Part shown: positions 14,001-29,000 of the stretch, piece by piece
Layout of the letters: every line of letters begins with the position of its first letter
Numbering within the stretch: the stretch's first letter is position 1
Assembly (NCBI GenBank): GCA_035222895.1
Contig: JAVYIG010000096.1
Coordinates: 806,001-870,000 of the forward strand
Direction: 5' to 3'
Origin: Strongylocentrotus droebachiensis
Lineage: Eukaryota; Echinodermata; Echinoidea; Camarodonta; Strongylocentrotidae
Length of the DNA stretch: 64,000 nt
Notes under the pieces: generated by a model
The model's database searches: none
Told to the model about the DNA's origin: nothing
The model's input: the letters and a program-made list of their open reading frames with translations, nothing else
Position numbers and translations under genes: made by a program

Positions 14001-17000
14001 GTAAATTTACATTCAATTATGAAATACATTCTCATGAAACTCGTAATGCTGGTAATTTTCATTTTCCTAAAATCCGTACAAATGTTTAAAAAAAACACCT
14101 TTTTTCAAAGGGCCAGTTTTATGGAAAAATATCCCGTTTAATATGAAAAAACTTGAATTCAATGAATATATGTTTAAACGATTGTTTAAATCCCATCTTC
14201 TATCATTGTATTCAATCTCAAAATAAATTATGTCACGTTTCAGTTAATGCACTTTGTAATGTATTCCCCCTCCCCTCCCCTTCCCTTCTCCTTTCCCCCT
14301 TTTGTAATGGTGTTTAGGTTTTCTCTGTTTTTCTTTTTTCAACAATACAGTGTATATTTGTTAAGGGGTTGACGTTCATAAGGCTAATTGCCTTTTTTGT
14401 TAACCCCGCATTCCCATAAAATGTTTTTTGCTCCTTCCCTTTGTATTTTTCTTGTTATCGATCTTTATCTGTATATCATGTTTGTATGTTTTAATGATTT
14501 TATGGAGAATGAAAATAAATGAATTGAATTTAATTGAATTTGGGGTAAAAAAGAAGAAAAAGAAATGAAGAATAGAACATTTTATGAGCATATGTATCCA
14601 TTGGGTTGGTTGTCAGTGTATGGCCGTATCAAGAGTTTGAGTACATCATGAACCTTGTACATTGAATTTTACGCTGGTTACATGTACAGTACTTTCTTGC
14701 TAAATATATTACTCATTGCGGATGTAGTATCTAAAATAACTTTCTTGGTTGACAAGGATATGATGACTATTATACATGATATCAGCCGGAAAGACAAAAA
14801 TAATAGGTATATGTATCAAAAATTTGACACTGACTGCTTTACAGTGTCCATATACAATATTTAAAATACACACAGTCAATATTCAATACTGCCATTAAAA
14901 CACCTTGTAAATCACCTTTGAGGATGAGGCCAGACGAGCAAGTTCGTGGTAGAAATCATCACATAGGAAAAGATATTTGTGTGGACCATCAGAGTCCTTA
15001 ATCGTCAGGTCGGTCAGACAAGGCAGGAGACATAGAAACTTGGCTAGGTCACGTGATGCTGTTGGGCCATTGCGATATAGATAACAACCCTCAATACACA
15101 CCTTCTCTATCTGTTGAGGGAAAAAAGAACACATAAAATTGGTGATCTATCAATTTTAAACGATAGGGAATACATGTTATTCTTTTATCATTTTCATGAT
15201 CGTAAGTATTACATTGTAGGTTAGGAGGCTCTAGAGTTAGAAAATCATAATGATGTAATGAGTAAAACATGTCCATTAAAGTGCGCTTATTATGAAGGTG
15301 ATTTTTTTAAAGTGTAATGCATTAATTAAAATACTTTTTACATTCTGAATTTATTTAACTGTAATTAAGCTTTTAATAGTTCTATATAAAGCTTGAAACA
15401 GGGATGTGGTAGGAGCTGTAATTACTGAACACCACGGGTAGATTTATATAACGAAATAATCAGTCACATTATGTTAATAAAATAAATGATTTTTCTTTAC
15501 TAGTGTTATGGCATGGAAATTCTAGTCTACACCCCCTCGGTAATATACATATGATGTCACTAAGTATGCCCCAATACAGATAAGACCCACCCTGTGATTT
15601 TACCCGACTCCCCTTTCCAGAACACTTGTTTAATAACTTAATCACAGTCAAATAAACCCCAAATTGTATACATCTGATAAGAACCCCAAACCTCAAAAAA
15701 CAAAAGACTTTCTGTCTCCCTCCCAATAATTAAAGCCCCCTTTGTTTAATAAGACCCTTTCCCAGAACATATTGCATATTGAATCTGGACTATGTGACTC
15801 ATCGTTTTTAGAGAGAAAAATTATACTCTTGTATATTACACTTCAAAGAAAGTCTCGGCACCTTTGTATTGATGTCCCTCTCAATATTCCAATAACTATT
15901 AACACACCGATCCCAAACACGGCACTTGCTACAGTTTAACTTATTTTATTTGCCTGTAGATTCTGGTACAAAATAATTGACAGTTTCAGTATTCATAATT
16001 CAAGGCAACGGTGTAACCAATATCTTCTACTCATTAAAACACCTTGTAAATCACCTTTGGGGATGAGGCCAGACGAGCAAGTTCGTGGTAGAAATCATCA
16101 CGAAGGGATGGACGATAGTCTTGATCGTCACAGTCCTTTATCGTCAGGTCGGTCAGACAAGGCAGGAGACATAGAAACCTGGCTAGGTCACGTGAAGCTT
16201 TTGGGTCATTCTCACGTAGGTCACAACCCTCAATACACACCTTCTCTATCTGTTGAGATACCAACCATGACAACAACAAAAGGAACACACAAAATTGGAG
16301 CACTATTAATTTCAAAGGATAGGGAATACAACTTATTCTTTTATCATTTTCATGATAGTAACTGTAACATTACAAGGCAAGAAAAGATATAGGATTTCCC
16401 GGCCAAATTCGCGAGTTTGTCATTCGAATTCATTTACTTTGCATTAAAGTTAGCGCAGATCAGCTTTGCCATGCCAATTATCATTAAATTTTCCCGATTT
16501 TTTATTTAATTTAGGATTTTAGTCGAAGGATTTCATAGATCTGTCATTCAATTTAGAAACTGCTCAACTAGCATTCAAATTAATCGTCACTTGTCATTTT
16601 TATCATTCAAATTAACACCTGTCATTCGTATTCGAATTATGTTTATTCAAGTTAGGAATGTTAGGAAGAAGAAATGCAACACACGTTTACAGCTTTAAAA
16701 AAATGCATTTAAATGCATGATTTGCTATTGGGGTCTTTTCTGTTATTCAATTTATTAATTTTGAGGACAAAGCATATGTTTGTAGTCAGACATTAGGTTA
16801 AGAAGGGGCGAAACAAGGGATATGGCATCTCTAAACGGACATGTTCATATACCCCGGAAAAGTGGGGACACGAAAACACCTACCCCAGTCACAATATTGT
16901 ACCCTTCCTCCATAATGAAATTGTGATAAATTTATGATGAAACACAAGACAAACAACTTCCTTACGTGAAAATTTACAAAAATATTGAGACCATCAAGTC

Positions 17001-20000
17001 CGTAGATGTACAGTAAGTCTTTGTTTAACAATCAAACTTAAAGGCTGATGAATATCTGATAAATCTAAAAGTATATAAAGAGTATAAATGCAAGAAAATA
17101 AATTAGGATGAAATACACATGAAAAAACGATCTTGAAAGAAAAAGAATGAGCAATAAAAAGTGTTCAAACAACGAGAAATGTATATTGACCATTAATTTA
17201 AGTGTACGAAGTGATAATTTGAATGCTACAAATGAATTAGAATGCTAAAAGTACACCGTCGTGATGTCAGAAAATCGTGTTGCGCTAAATCGAATGACCA
17301 AATAGCGAAAGAAGCAATTTGTTCATTAATTGGAATGAAACATACATAGATTCTAATGAAAACTTCATAGATTTCAAATCTAGAAAAAGGAATATAAACC
17401 CAAGCACTAAAACCGTCGAATTTGAACGCGAGACAAATGAATTTGAATGACAAACTCGCAAATTTGGCCGGGAAATCCTATATTACCCCTTTCTAAATAA
17501 AAAAAATTGTTAAAATTTCCTTAGGAAAGCTATGAATGATATAAAATACAATTAGCATAAGTAATACATATACCCGAGGGATATAGCTCAAACTTGCATG
17601 AATTAATCGAGTTTCTCATTTCCTGTGTTAAACTTCTGATCTTTCCTTCTTCTGATACTAGACAATGTCAACTTGCGCTTTCATCAATCAAAGTATCAAT
17701 GGCAAGATTTCCTTAGATAAAAGTAACAAACGTTAAAAATTACCTTTGAGGAAGAAGTGAGACGAGCAAGTTCCTGGTAGAAGTCATCATGTAGATATCC
17801 ATTATACCCCTTTATCGTCAAGTCAGTGAGACAAGGCTGAAGACAGAGAAACCTGGCTAGGTCACGTGATGCTGATGAATCGTTCCTTACTCTATTCAAA
17901 TCATCTAAGGATAACTTTTGAACCTGTTGAAAAATGAAATATGGCAATGATATTTACACTGTTATAATGATACTACTACTACTTCTAATACTTCTAATGC
18001 TAATAATAATATCCATGGCAATAGGTTTCTTTATATAAATATAAATGATACAGTACTAGACAAAGAAAATATTTAGCCCTTTCTAAATTTAAGTTTTTAT
18101 TTAACTTTTTTGTAGAAATGCTACAAACATTTTAAACATGCGCTGAAAAAGATTAAGGACTCTCCACAATAATTTTTTTTTTTTAAATGTACTCAGATCC
18201 CTAAAGGTATGTTGACACACTCGATTAAATATGTAATGTTTTGAGAGTGTTGGAAATGTGCTAATATAAACATGATCATGTATTTTATGTTTTGTTTTTT
18301 TTTGGCATATTTAAAGTACTAATTTTGTCATAAATGTTTGTTTTTATCTGCCACAAAAGTTTTCGGCCGTGATGATTATTATCTGTGTCAAGCCATTATG
18401 TATGGAAATTATTTTTTTAATTATTTGTATATGATATATGGATGTTCTGTATATGATGAAATTTGTTTTGAAAATAAAGAACCCTGTGGAATGGGAAAAA
18501 AAATTTTTTTTTAAATAAATATGTAATGTGCATGTGATTCATTTATCCCCCTCCCCTCCTTGAACCTATCATGCAAGGAGGTTTCTCATTTCGAAATTAA
18601 ATATCATTTTAAATTTTTGTTGTATTGCTAAGCTTACAAATATTCTAAGGAGGTGATTTATGATTGGTTTTAGGGACAATAGAAACATAGAAACACGATT
18701 AATATCCATGAGATATAGCTCATGCAATCACGACTAAATCAATATTATGTACTTTCGCATGTGATAAATCTTTTTCCCCTTCCCTTAATACAAAGTGCTG
18801 AGTCATTTCACCAATCAATTTTTGTAATTCTAAAATGAAATGACAAACATGTTAAAAACAACCTTTTAGGAAGAGGCATAATATATATCAATACAAGTTC
18901 AGGTTCAAAATAATCAATCAAGAGATGTAAGAGTATATACAGGATTGTTATTGTCAGATCTATTGAGAATGTGAAAGGAAGGAGCTGATGTATATCAAAG
19001 TGAATTAAATGTTATCTCCCGCTGAAAGAGTTAGAAATATGCACAATAAGTGAATATTGACATAGATCTAAAAGCTTAAAAAGATATCCAATATAGTATT
19101 ATAACAAATAACTTGAAGCCAGTGTAGTTCGTTTATTAAAACAGAGTACCATGTGAACATTTACATTTTTGACAGATTAGTCGAGCAGACTTATTCTAGA
19201 GACTTTAATAATGATACTGATTAGTATTTAACAAAATGTATGTATAAATATCTAAAATGTTTGTGAAGAGCATTAACCGCCGTTTTATCCTATCAGAGTA
19301 ATACAAATCTAAAAACCGTAAATAGAGACGAACGATCGCCGATAGCACTAAACAATAACAAAAACAATATTATCTAAGTATCATTATCATTTGTTTCAAT
19401 ACAATTTGGCCAAATTTGTCTTAATCAATTTTCCAGTACCACCTGAAGAAAGGAGCTTATTAATTTTATAATAAAGTTTTCAATTTTGTTTTAAAGTAAT
19501 GTTCATTTATGATTGTAAAAGAGCAATTTAGAAAGATCACCTTTGTCTTTAGACACATACAATAGTAAGTGGGGGAGGGGGGATTCATTCATCATTCCAT
19601 CCCCCCCCCCCCACACACACACATACACATGAACAGATATGTGAGTCTCCACCACTTCCAATCGTCATTTTAAGAAGAAAAAAACATATTGAATTACTAA
19701 TTTTTATGGCTATTATTGCTATATTCTTTTTTTGATTTTTTTTTTCCTTCAGTTTTTGTTCATGACTAATGTATTCTAACCAAAACAAAATAAGAGAAGA
19801 AGAAAAAGTATAAATAAATATGTTCGCGATTGCCCATGATATTTATGTCATACAAAGTAAAATGTTGGTTGTATCCAATAACGTCTGAGCAACAAGGCGT
19901 TTTATTTTAGTGACACTGTATTTAATATGATTTGATAATATTTTTACTAATGTATTATTCTTGTTTTGTATATCATTTCGTTTGTAGTGTCAGTATCAAT

Positions 20001-23000
20001 TATATGCTTGAAAGTGAGCTAAGTGAACAAGCAAACTTTTGCCAGCTATTTCCTCTTGTTTTATTTGGCAGCTTGCAGGAAAGATTCTTTCTTTACTGTT
20101 TATATAATATCGATTTCAGGAAATATACGATAATTTAAATCGTCACTTGACGAATGAGGTGGTCTGTCTTTTTTCTTCAAAGGTTTATGGTGTTAACGGA
20201 AAGATGAAGACATATAATGGACACTCCAGGAATCGAACCTGCAACCTTGATCACCGCAGGCAAGTGCGTTATTCAATAGACCTAAATATCCCATTTGACT
20301 TTTCATGCAAATCTGAGAACGGCAGAACACACAAATTAAGAAAATTCTGACATGTCGTCTTAAATCGCAAATTTCACTATGATGACGTCATCAAAATGAA
20401 CAGTAGTAATAATTGATCTTGTAGACAATTGTCTCAGCTACAACATATCAAAATTTGAAAGAAAATCGATGAATATTCAGTTTTAGTTTCAGTTTCTGTT
20501 TTATTTTTCATTTCCAAAAGATCAGTTATTTTGACAAGAAATAAAATATACAATCAACATTCAATAATAGAATACATTTTTCATGTTTTAAAGTTGTGAA
20601 ATAGAAAGTATACACAAATATACAGTATAATGGGTAAAACAAATATTAAAACAAAGATAAGTGGAGAGATACTTTCAATTTTCCGATAATATGCTAACGT
20701 CATAATATCCGAATTCATATTTTAGGTTCCAAGGCCATTATGATAATGTCACGATGTACTTAATGGGAAAAAATGAGACATGAAATCATATCTCCAACTC
20801 ATATCCTATCCAATCACGAAAAGAAATTGGGGATCCGAGAGCATCCCAAAGAGCTATAATGGATTTTGTATAGGCATGTTTTTGCCCATATATGGTATGC
20901 ATTACAAGAGCTCGCGCGCGCGGATATTTATCTTGAACGGACGCGCATTCCATTATTAATAGCCATTAAGAGATAAAAATGGTATCAAATTGTTTGGAAA
21001 AATATGGAAAATACCATGAAAGAAAACAAATGGCAATTCTATTGGCAATTCTATGTTGCGTATGTTCATGACGAACGAAAACGAGCGCACATGACAAATC
21101 CTCAAAATGGCCCACTGAGAACGTATGCAAAAATCAATTTGAGACGATTCTGAGAATTTCAAAATTTTGCGTGCGAAGGAGGAGGGACAAAGATCTCCTC
21201 TCCCCTCCCTGAAACAAAAGGATGACGTAGAGATCGCCACTAGTGGCTCGGACTTTTGTCAAGACTAGGAGCAGCATCACCAAAACAATATGTGTGTATA
21301 TTCAGAGTATAATGTGTAGTGACTATTTCTCAATTTATTTATGAAATCAGGAAATTACTGATGTATTAATTTCAATTGCATGTGTTACCGTGTAAACTCA
21401 ACTTTAACGCAATCTGGTATTTAAAGGTAATACAAAGTTTTGGTATGGGGTCATGAATTTGGTTCCAATGAACATATTGGAAGCATATACGATCCGACAA
21501 TATTCAGTGATCGTCGTCGCGGTTGAAATCGAGTCTAAAGTTATGAAATTGAAAATATTAACTCTTTATGTTGTATAGCCCCCTCTCAAGGTCAAGATAT
21601 CAATTAAGATATTAAAAAATGTTTCTTGACTAAAATCGACCGATTAGCTATTCCCATTGTGAAATTATATATCACAACTACATATTCTGAGATTTTCATG
21701 GTCACAGCTACTATTAAACGGTCGTAGGCGCTATTTGAAATTTATCAAAATTTACCGGGAGCACCGGTAAATATTTATATTCAATTTTTCTCGAAAGCAG
21801 TAGTGTTTTGGGGGCTAAATTTTCTAGGGCTTATAATAAATCCACAGGGGCATCCAAATATATCAAAATTGTAAAGAATCACTATCCACCCAATTTTCAA
21901 AATTTCCCAAAACTTTGCATTACCTTTAAGATACGGTTAATTCTAAAGAAGATACAGGTGTATTCCCAAGACACAGACGGTAATTTATTATGTAAATAAT
22001 GTTATTCTTGGTTACGGGAAATAACCAATTAGAACTCGTCCTTTTTGGGCGGTTCCGTCCGGTTCCGTGGGTTAACTCCTGGGTTCGATAACTTTTAGCT
22101 CAGAGCAGAGCAATATCCTGGTTGTTAATACATCACCAGGTACACTTAGTGTATTATTTGGTTACATCTTTCTCTACGAGGATTCGAACCAGTTTCTCCC
22201 CGAGATTTTCGGCATAGCTCCCAACAGCAGGTTCACTCTTGTGTAGAGTAGGAGTTTGAAAGTTTTCTGATAGCTGCTTTGTAATTCATCTCTAAGTTTT
22301 TCCCTGGTACTTATCGGGTATGTACTCTGTTATCTGTCAAGAAATGTGGCAGTTAGTAGAACGCACAAAAGACAGCAACCAAAATATGCCTTATCACCCT
22401 TTAACAGACGGAACACAGGTGGCAGCATCACCAAACACTAAATCATGTGTATAGTGTACTAAGAAGCACCTCCATACAACATTTGAAAGAAATCCGTCGA
22501 GAAATGTGGCAGTTAGAGCGCATAAATGAAATATGACCTTTGACTATATGAAAGAAGGAACAAGTTTGACTTGTTGTACATGTACATATAGGCAATGGCG
22601 AGCTTGCGATCTATTTTGATGAAATTACGGTGGGTGAACTTTCAAAAGTCAATGGGACATGAGGGTTCCAATGAAAAAGCTAGTGATAACGTACGTCGGG
22701 GTGGATGTGCTTTTCGTTTAAACAAACAAAAAATTTGTAACGATTTTTGTGGGTAAAAGTCCATGGGCTAACATGTTAGGCTGCTGACTGTGACGATATA
22801 GGGGGCTTTGTTAAATGAGACCAAACGGAGCTATATGGATTTCGTGCCTAAGTCTGCATATTATAATGGTGAATGTTCAATATATATATATATATATATA
22901 TATATGCTATCGTACTGAGATTGGATTTTCGTGCAAAAGTCTGCATATTATAATGGCGAATGTCCAATGTATATATATTTCATATGATATTGTACTGAGA

Positions 23001-26000
23001 TTGGATTTCCTTCCATAATACCTCAGTCACACCTTTGCGTATTGGGCTAGCGTATTGCTGCGTATTGCCCGAACGCAGACGTAGGCAGTCATACCCTGGC
23101 GCGTACGCAGGGGGGGGGGGTTACCCCCCCTTGGTAATTTTATATATGTAAAAAAACCTTAAAAAACCTAACCCCCCCCCCCCCCCCTTTAGTTTTTTTT
23201 TTTTTTAGTTTTTTTTATATAAAATTTATAAAAATAACAAAAGAATAAAAATTATCCCCACGACCGACCTTAAAGAGGTGACCTTTACCCCACCCCCCCC
23301 CCCCCCCCAACTGAGCAAAATGTCAAATTTCCAAATTTCGAGACCAAAAAAAAAAAAAAAAAAAAAAAGTGTCTTCTTAACCTGCGTTTGCCACTCCCTA
23401 GTTTTAAAATTTTCTAAACTATCGCAAGCAAACTCAAGGTCACCTACGAGCGGATACGAGTGGCAACCAGTGAATGCAAGCAACAGCGAGTGGCTTAGCG
23501 CAAGTATACGCAACCATACACACCTCTTTTTTTGGAGTGCGTGCCACTGCCTAAAGCTGCGTTCCTTGCACGATTTACCTCGCCAGAGCTCGTTGTCGTT
23601 CGTATGATTGCGCGTATTGTTGCGCTGTTGCTCGCCTACCACTCGCAGCAGCAAGAACTGTTGCAATTGCCGCTCGATACGCTACGAGTCTAGCTCGTAC
23701 GCCGTTCGCTTTACCTCTCTCTTTCTCTCACTGCGATTAGTTGTCTAGCACCAATCACCGTCGGTGCGCTTCATAACGTTAATAAATAAACATCATTCGC
23801 CTCTGCTTCTTCCAGCTGAACCAAAAGCTTAAGCTTTCGCAAGGCAGAGCTCTGCTGCTGGGCAATGTTTTTTCATTAGATTGATTTTTCTTGTAGATGT
23901 AGACTCGTCAGAATCCCGCAAAATGACTTTTATTTATACGCCGTCGCAGCCCAAGCGAGCTGGTACGCTGTAGAGCGAGCTGGCACGCAGCAGTACGAAC
24001 TACAGACGAGCTAAATCGAGCGAACACGCAGTGAGACGCAACGAGACCTACTGGTGCGAGCGGCTAGCGAGCAGCAAACGAGCAAAGAACCAGTTACATA
24101 CGCAACGTGGAGAGCAAACCGCGTATTGAATGGTACTGCTATTAGCAACAGCGAGCTATAGCGTGGTCATAGGCCTTAGTACGAGCGGCATACGAGCTAC
24201 CTACGAGCTAGATACGCAATAGAGTGTGACTGCTACCTTCAAATTTGCCGCGTATTGCTAGGAACGGCTGCGTATTGATATACCCCGTACAGCGCAGCAA
24301 TACGCAGCATCATACGCAAAGGTGTGACTGAGGCATAAGTCTGCACATTGTCATGGTGAATGTTCATTGTATTTCATATGATATCATACTGAGATTGGAT
24401 TTCCGCGCATAAGTCTGCACATTATAATAGTAAATATCCACTGCATATATATCTCGTATGATATCATACCGAGATTCGATTTTCGCGCAAAAGTCTGCAC
24501 ATTATAATGGTAATTATCCACTGCATATATATATCATATGATATCATACTGAGATTGGATTTTGTTGCATAAGTCTGCACATTATAATGGTGATTATCCA
24601 ATGCATATATATCTAATATCATATAATATTGAGATTTTATTTTCCTGCATACATCTGCACATTGTAATGGTGAATGTCCAATGAATATATATGTTATATG
24701 CTATCGTACTCTAGCTCTGTTGATGACAAACCAACTAATAATGACTTTAACAAGTGGGTATCATTAGTTCAACGATACCTGTCCTAATTTTTCAACTCCA
24801 CTTCAATTTATTTTTTTATTTATTTGACTTCTTATACAAAATGTATGCTTAAAGAGATGGTTCATTGAAATGTGGAAAATGGGGAAATTACACCTCTACA
24901 GATTGCTGAGAACATTAACAAAATGAGCAAAGTACTTTTGAAGCCCTCACTGTTGTGAGGAATAAATTAAATGCAATTTTGTTACCCTTTCCTGAACCCA
25001 GGGGCGGATCTAGCTTTTTGCTAAGGGGGGGGTTTGACCAAAATAATAACGATGCGGAGCATCGTCCACGAGCCGCGAAGCGGCGAGCCGATTTTTTTTT
25101 GGGGTGTTTATTTGAACCCCGTAAGTGATGTTTTCCTGGCATCTATTAACACAATGGAGACCATAAAAAGCAGTGCATGATAACGTCTTTTTAAATCAAG
25201 TAACAGTTAAATACACAGTTATATCCAGAGTTATCATGTGTTTGGTTAAGTTACCAGATGAGTTATATCTTCTGAGAATATCTTCTCACAATATTTGCAC
25301 TTGAAAGGGTTTCTCTCCAGCGTGCGTTCTTTTTTCTTTCTTTTTTTCTTTTTTTTCTTTCTTTTTTTTTCCTTTTTTTTTTTTTTTTTTTGGGGCCGCC
25401 CAAGGGGGGGTTTAAACCGCCTAAACCCCCCCCCCGTAGATCCGCGCCTGGAACCCACTCACTAAGTGAGTTGACGGCGTTATTTTACATGCGAAACGAT
25501 GACGTCACAATATGAACAACCTATACATCACACATTCGGGACAATGTTGGATTCCCATTGCAATTTTCAGATATGGGTTAACGTTGTTTGTATATTTACC
25601 GCCAGTGGTGATATATATATTTTTTGGGGGCACTTTGAATGAGATACACTGAATAAATGATACTTTCTACAAATGTTTGTTTGATTTTTATATATTTTCC
25701 CGTCACATTTGAGCATAAAAATCGGGAAAATAATCACATTCTGAGGGCACTTCAGCGTGTATGTGTCTGATCTGGGAAGGCAAAGGACATTTTGCAAGCT
25801 GACCTAACGACTTTTTTGGAGTAAAATAGGCGATAAATATACATAGAATTGTCCAGATATTCATTACAAAAATGTGTGATTAGGCTGATTAATTTACATT
25901 TTTGATCAATTAAGTCGTATAGGACCTGATAAACCGAGAGAAACAGATCAGTCCGGTTCGCGATTCACGGCTAGCTCGAGCGCCGGGCTACGGGCTAGGC

Positions 26001-29000
26001 TGGCTAGCAAGCTGCGCTAGATGTGATGCACGCATAATAGAGAGGTCAGTGTATTGCACACATAGTACATGCACAGAGTAGGCCTACGCACGCACAGCTA
26101 CCAGCTACGGGAAACTTGAACGCTACATCGACGATATTCACTCGCTTTTTGGAAGTTATATACCATTTATCTAGACTAACGTCAGATTAAGAACCAAAAC
26201 CATGCCATGGAGGAGCCTTCTGGAGTATACTCAAGTATGTTTTCGTCCATATCCATATATCCAGGGGATCATTTGATGAAGGTAAACAGCGTTAGGTATA
26301 AATGGGTACGGTACTCGAGAGTCAATGCAATACATGTGTATCGCACGCAAACTGCATCTCGCACCGTCGTCAATAATTTCAGCTGAGCGGCCCGCTGTTC
26401 ATATTGTGACGTCACTGCAAAAATCAGCTGACTTACGATGTTTTGGGGGCGTTGAGTGGGTTGATTTTTCGTCAAGTTCAATCCACTTTTATAAATTTCG
26501 CTCGAATGTACAAGTTATACAAATGTAATGATTTTACTCAGTGTAATTTTTCGATTGCAATGATACCAAATTCAGTCAAGTTTGAAATCGATAAACCATC
26601 TCTTTAAGAAAACATCGTTTAAACGAGGCTGCATTAACCTAATATAAAACCTCAAGGGAAATATCCATGATGTAAAAGATTTTAAGTGCAACTTTGTGAT
26701 GATTATTGATGGTTTCCATGAGATAATGTTCTAAATTGAATGTAAGTTATTCTTTCGTTTTCTTGATTGAAGATCTAAAATGGTATGGGGGGGGGGGAAT
26801 TGCCACCTTCAAATAAGCTCACGGTCAAATGCATCTAGACACGAGAAAAAAAATTGAATTCGTCTGAGTGAAGGCATTAATGCTATTTGAATGGAGGGTG
26901 ATAACTTCAAAGGATTATGATATATCTATATATCTCAAAACATTTCTATTTTATTGAAAATAATAGCACACATACACAATTGTTATGAAGTACTTCTATT
27001 TTCTACAATTGTTGTGGAAAAGGTTTTGTGTAAGGGTCACTTTTGTAGATATTTTGGTACTTGGGTTCTATGCAACGGTGGTGCTGTGTTATCACAGGTT
27101 AACAAATATCATACATATTAAATGCAAAAAAAAATAAATGAAACATGATCGAATCTGAAAACAATGGACAAATTAAACATGTAATAAACAAATGTCGTAA
27201 ATGTATTTGACGCACCCTTTTTGGGGTTTTTTGGTTTTTTGCCGACACCGAAGGCAGCAAGCCAGATCAGCGTTTGGTAAGGTATACCGGTCGGAAACCC
27301 AAGCCATGCAGGGAAACACTATAAGTTATTACGAGGCGCAGTTGAAATGCTTGTGAACTTGTCAAAAATATAGTACAATGTTTTAAACTAAAGAATACAA
27401 AGAAATATTCCTCTGAGTTTTGAATTATTCCGGCGTAATATTCCGTCGTATACACAAAGATTGACGGGGTATGCACACTATTAGTAATGGGTTACTTCTC
27501 GGTCACATTTGCAAAATATCTAGGAACATTTAATAACTCAATTAGAAGAATTGGACACGGCTACCATATTGACACAATTATAATTACCTTCGAGTCTACT
27601 GTTCTTTGGCTTTCCTCTGAAAACCAAGCATTGGAGAAGATGGTATCCTCGATCAGAATCAACTCCTGGATGGATGTCCGATGGCACAGAGCATCCGCTA
27701 AGCTACATGACATTTTCATGCATTTGAGAAGCCTCTGGGCCTGTTACAAATAAATTGAATCTGTTCAAACATCAAAGTTAACAACCCAGTCACACTAAGA
27801 CAAACCGCCGACCGGTCAGACCGTTTTTTGGTACCAATGAGGTGTAAATTAGTTTAGATTAAAATTCAAGAGGTACGCTCAAATTTGTGAAATTATGATC
27901 GCAGGACCCGTAGTGAAAATAGGTCTTGGTAAATTAAAGCTCAGTGACAAAAGTTCTTGAATATTTGGTTGTAGAAATAGATAAGAAAGTCTGGAGCAGA
28001 GACTCGATTTCTCGTAAATTTTTATCAAATTCAATCGTGCTGCATTGGGATTACTAATTTGTATTAATAAATTAGATCGATTCTTCGCGCTTGATTTCTA
28101 TAATATCTAGCCCTTCAGATATGTGCATGTTTTTTTTTCAATCAATATTTTGTTTCACTGGGACAGTTTCTGATATTGCTTATGGTGTTAACTTTGAAAC
28201 GCATAAGCCCCAAGGTAGAATTACTGGGCTTAACCTATGTAAATTGGCTTTTTATTACAGCTGCATCAGGTCTGTGATTCTAAGTGTGTTCATATTGTTT
28301 AGATGCCTCAAAAAAAAAAATATATATATATATATACCTGGTCATGTTGAATAGTAACCTTCATCCTGTTTTCCATGTTGATAGCTGACACAATGGAGTC
28401 GAGCTCCTCATCAGTGTAACAGTGAAAGACGCTGCACAGACACGATCAAAAAGTAATTTCAAAATAGTTATGTACTATCAAAACTCGACATTAGCTTCAA
28501 ACTATAATTCATGTTAAAACGTAAAGATGAAGTATGGAAAAGTGCAGCCTTAAAAGTACTATGTCCCATTTGCAGGCCAAAAAATTAAAAAGTTAAATTC
28601 CAACTGCATTTGAAAGATAATACTAATTTAAAACTTCCCTAAAAAAGGTGGGGCTTGAAAATGTCTTCAAGTGGGAAAATAACGACTATTAGTTGTCAAA
28701 TCGACTTTAGGGCTATAGAGCCCAAAAGTAATAGTCTTGATTTTCAGACAGTTGTACCAAATGGTCATACGTTTTATGCTGCGCAAAGATTCAATCAGTT
28801 TAATCTTGGCCATCACAAGAAGTGGGTTATTGATGTAGACAAAATGCTCATGTACACACTAAGAAAAAATGGTGCAACTATGCACCTTTAGGGGTTCAAA
28901 CCGATGCAACAATAGCAGCACCTTTAGGGGTTAAATCCTGCACCCTTTTTAAAGGTGCAATCCTGCACCCTTCAAAAGGGTGCCAGATTGAACCTTTTGG

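Noticed and set aside
23226..23666. 146-codon minus frame
   Set aside because: It is formed by G-runs, a poly-A tract and transposon arms.
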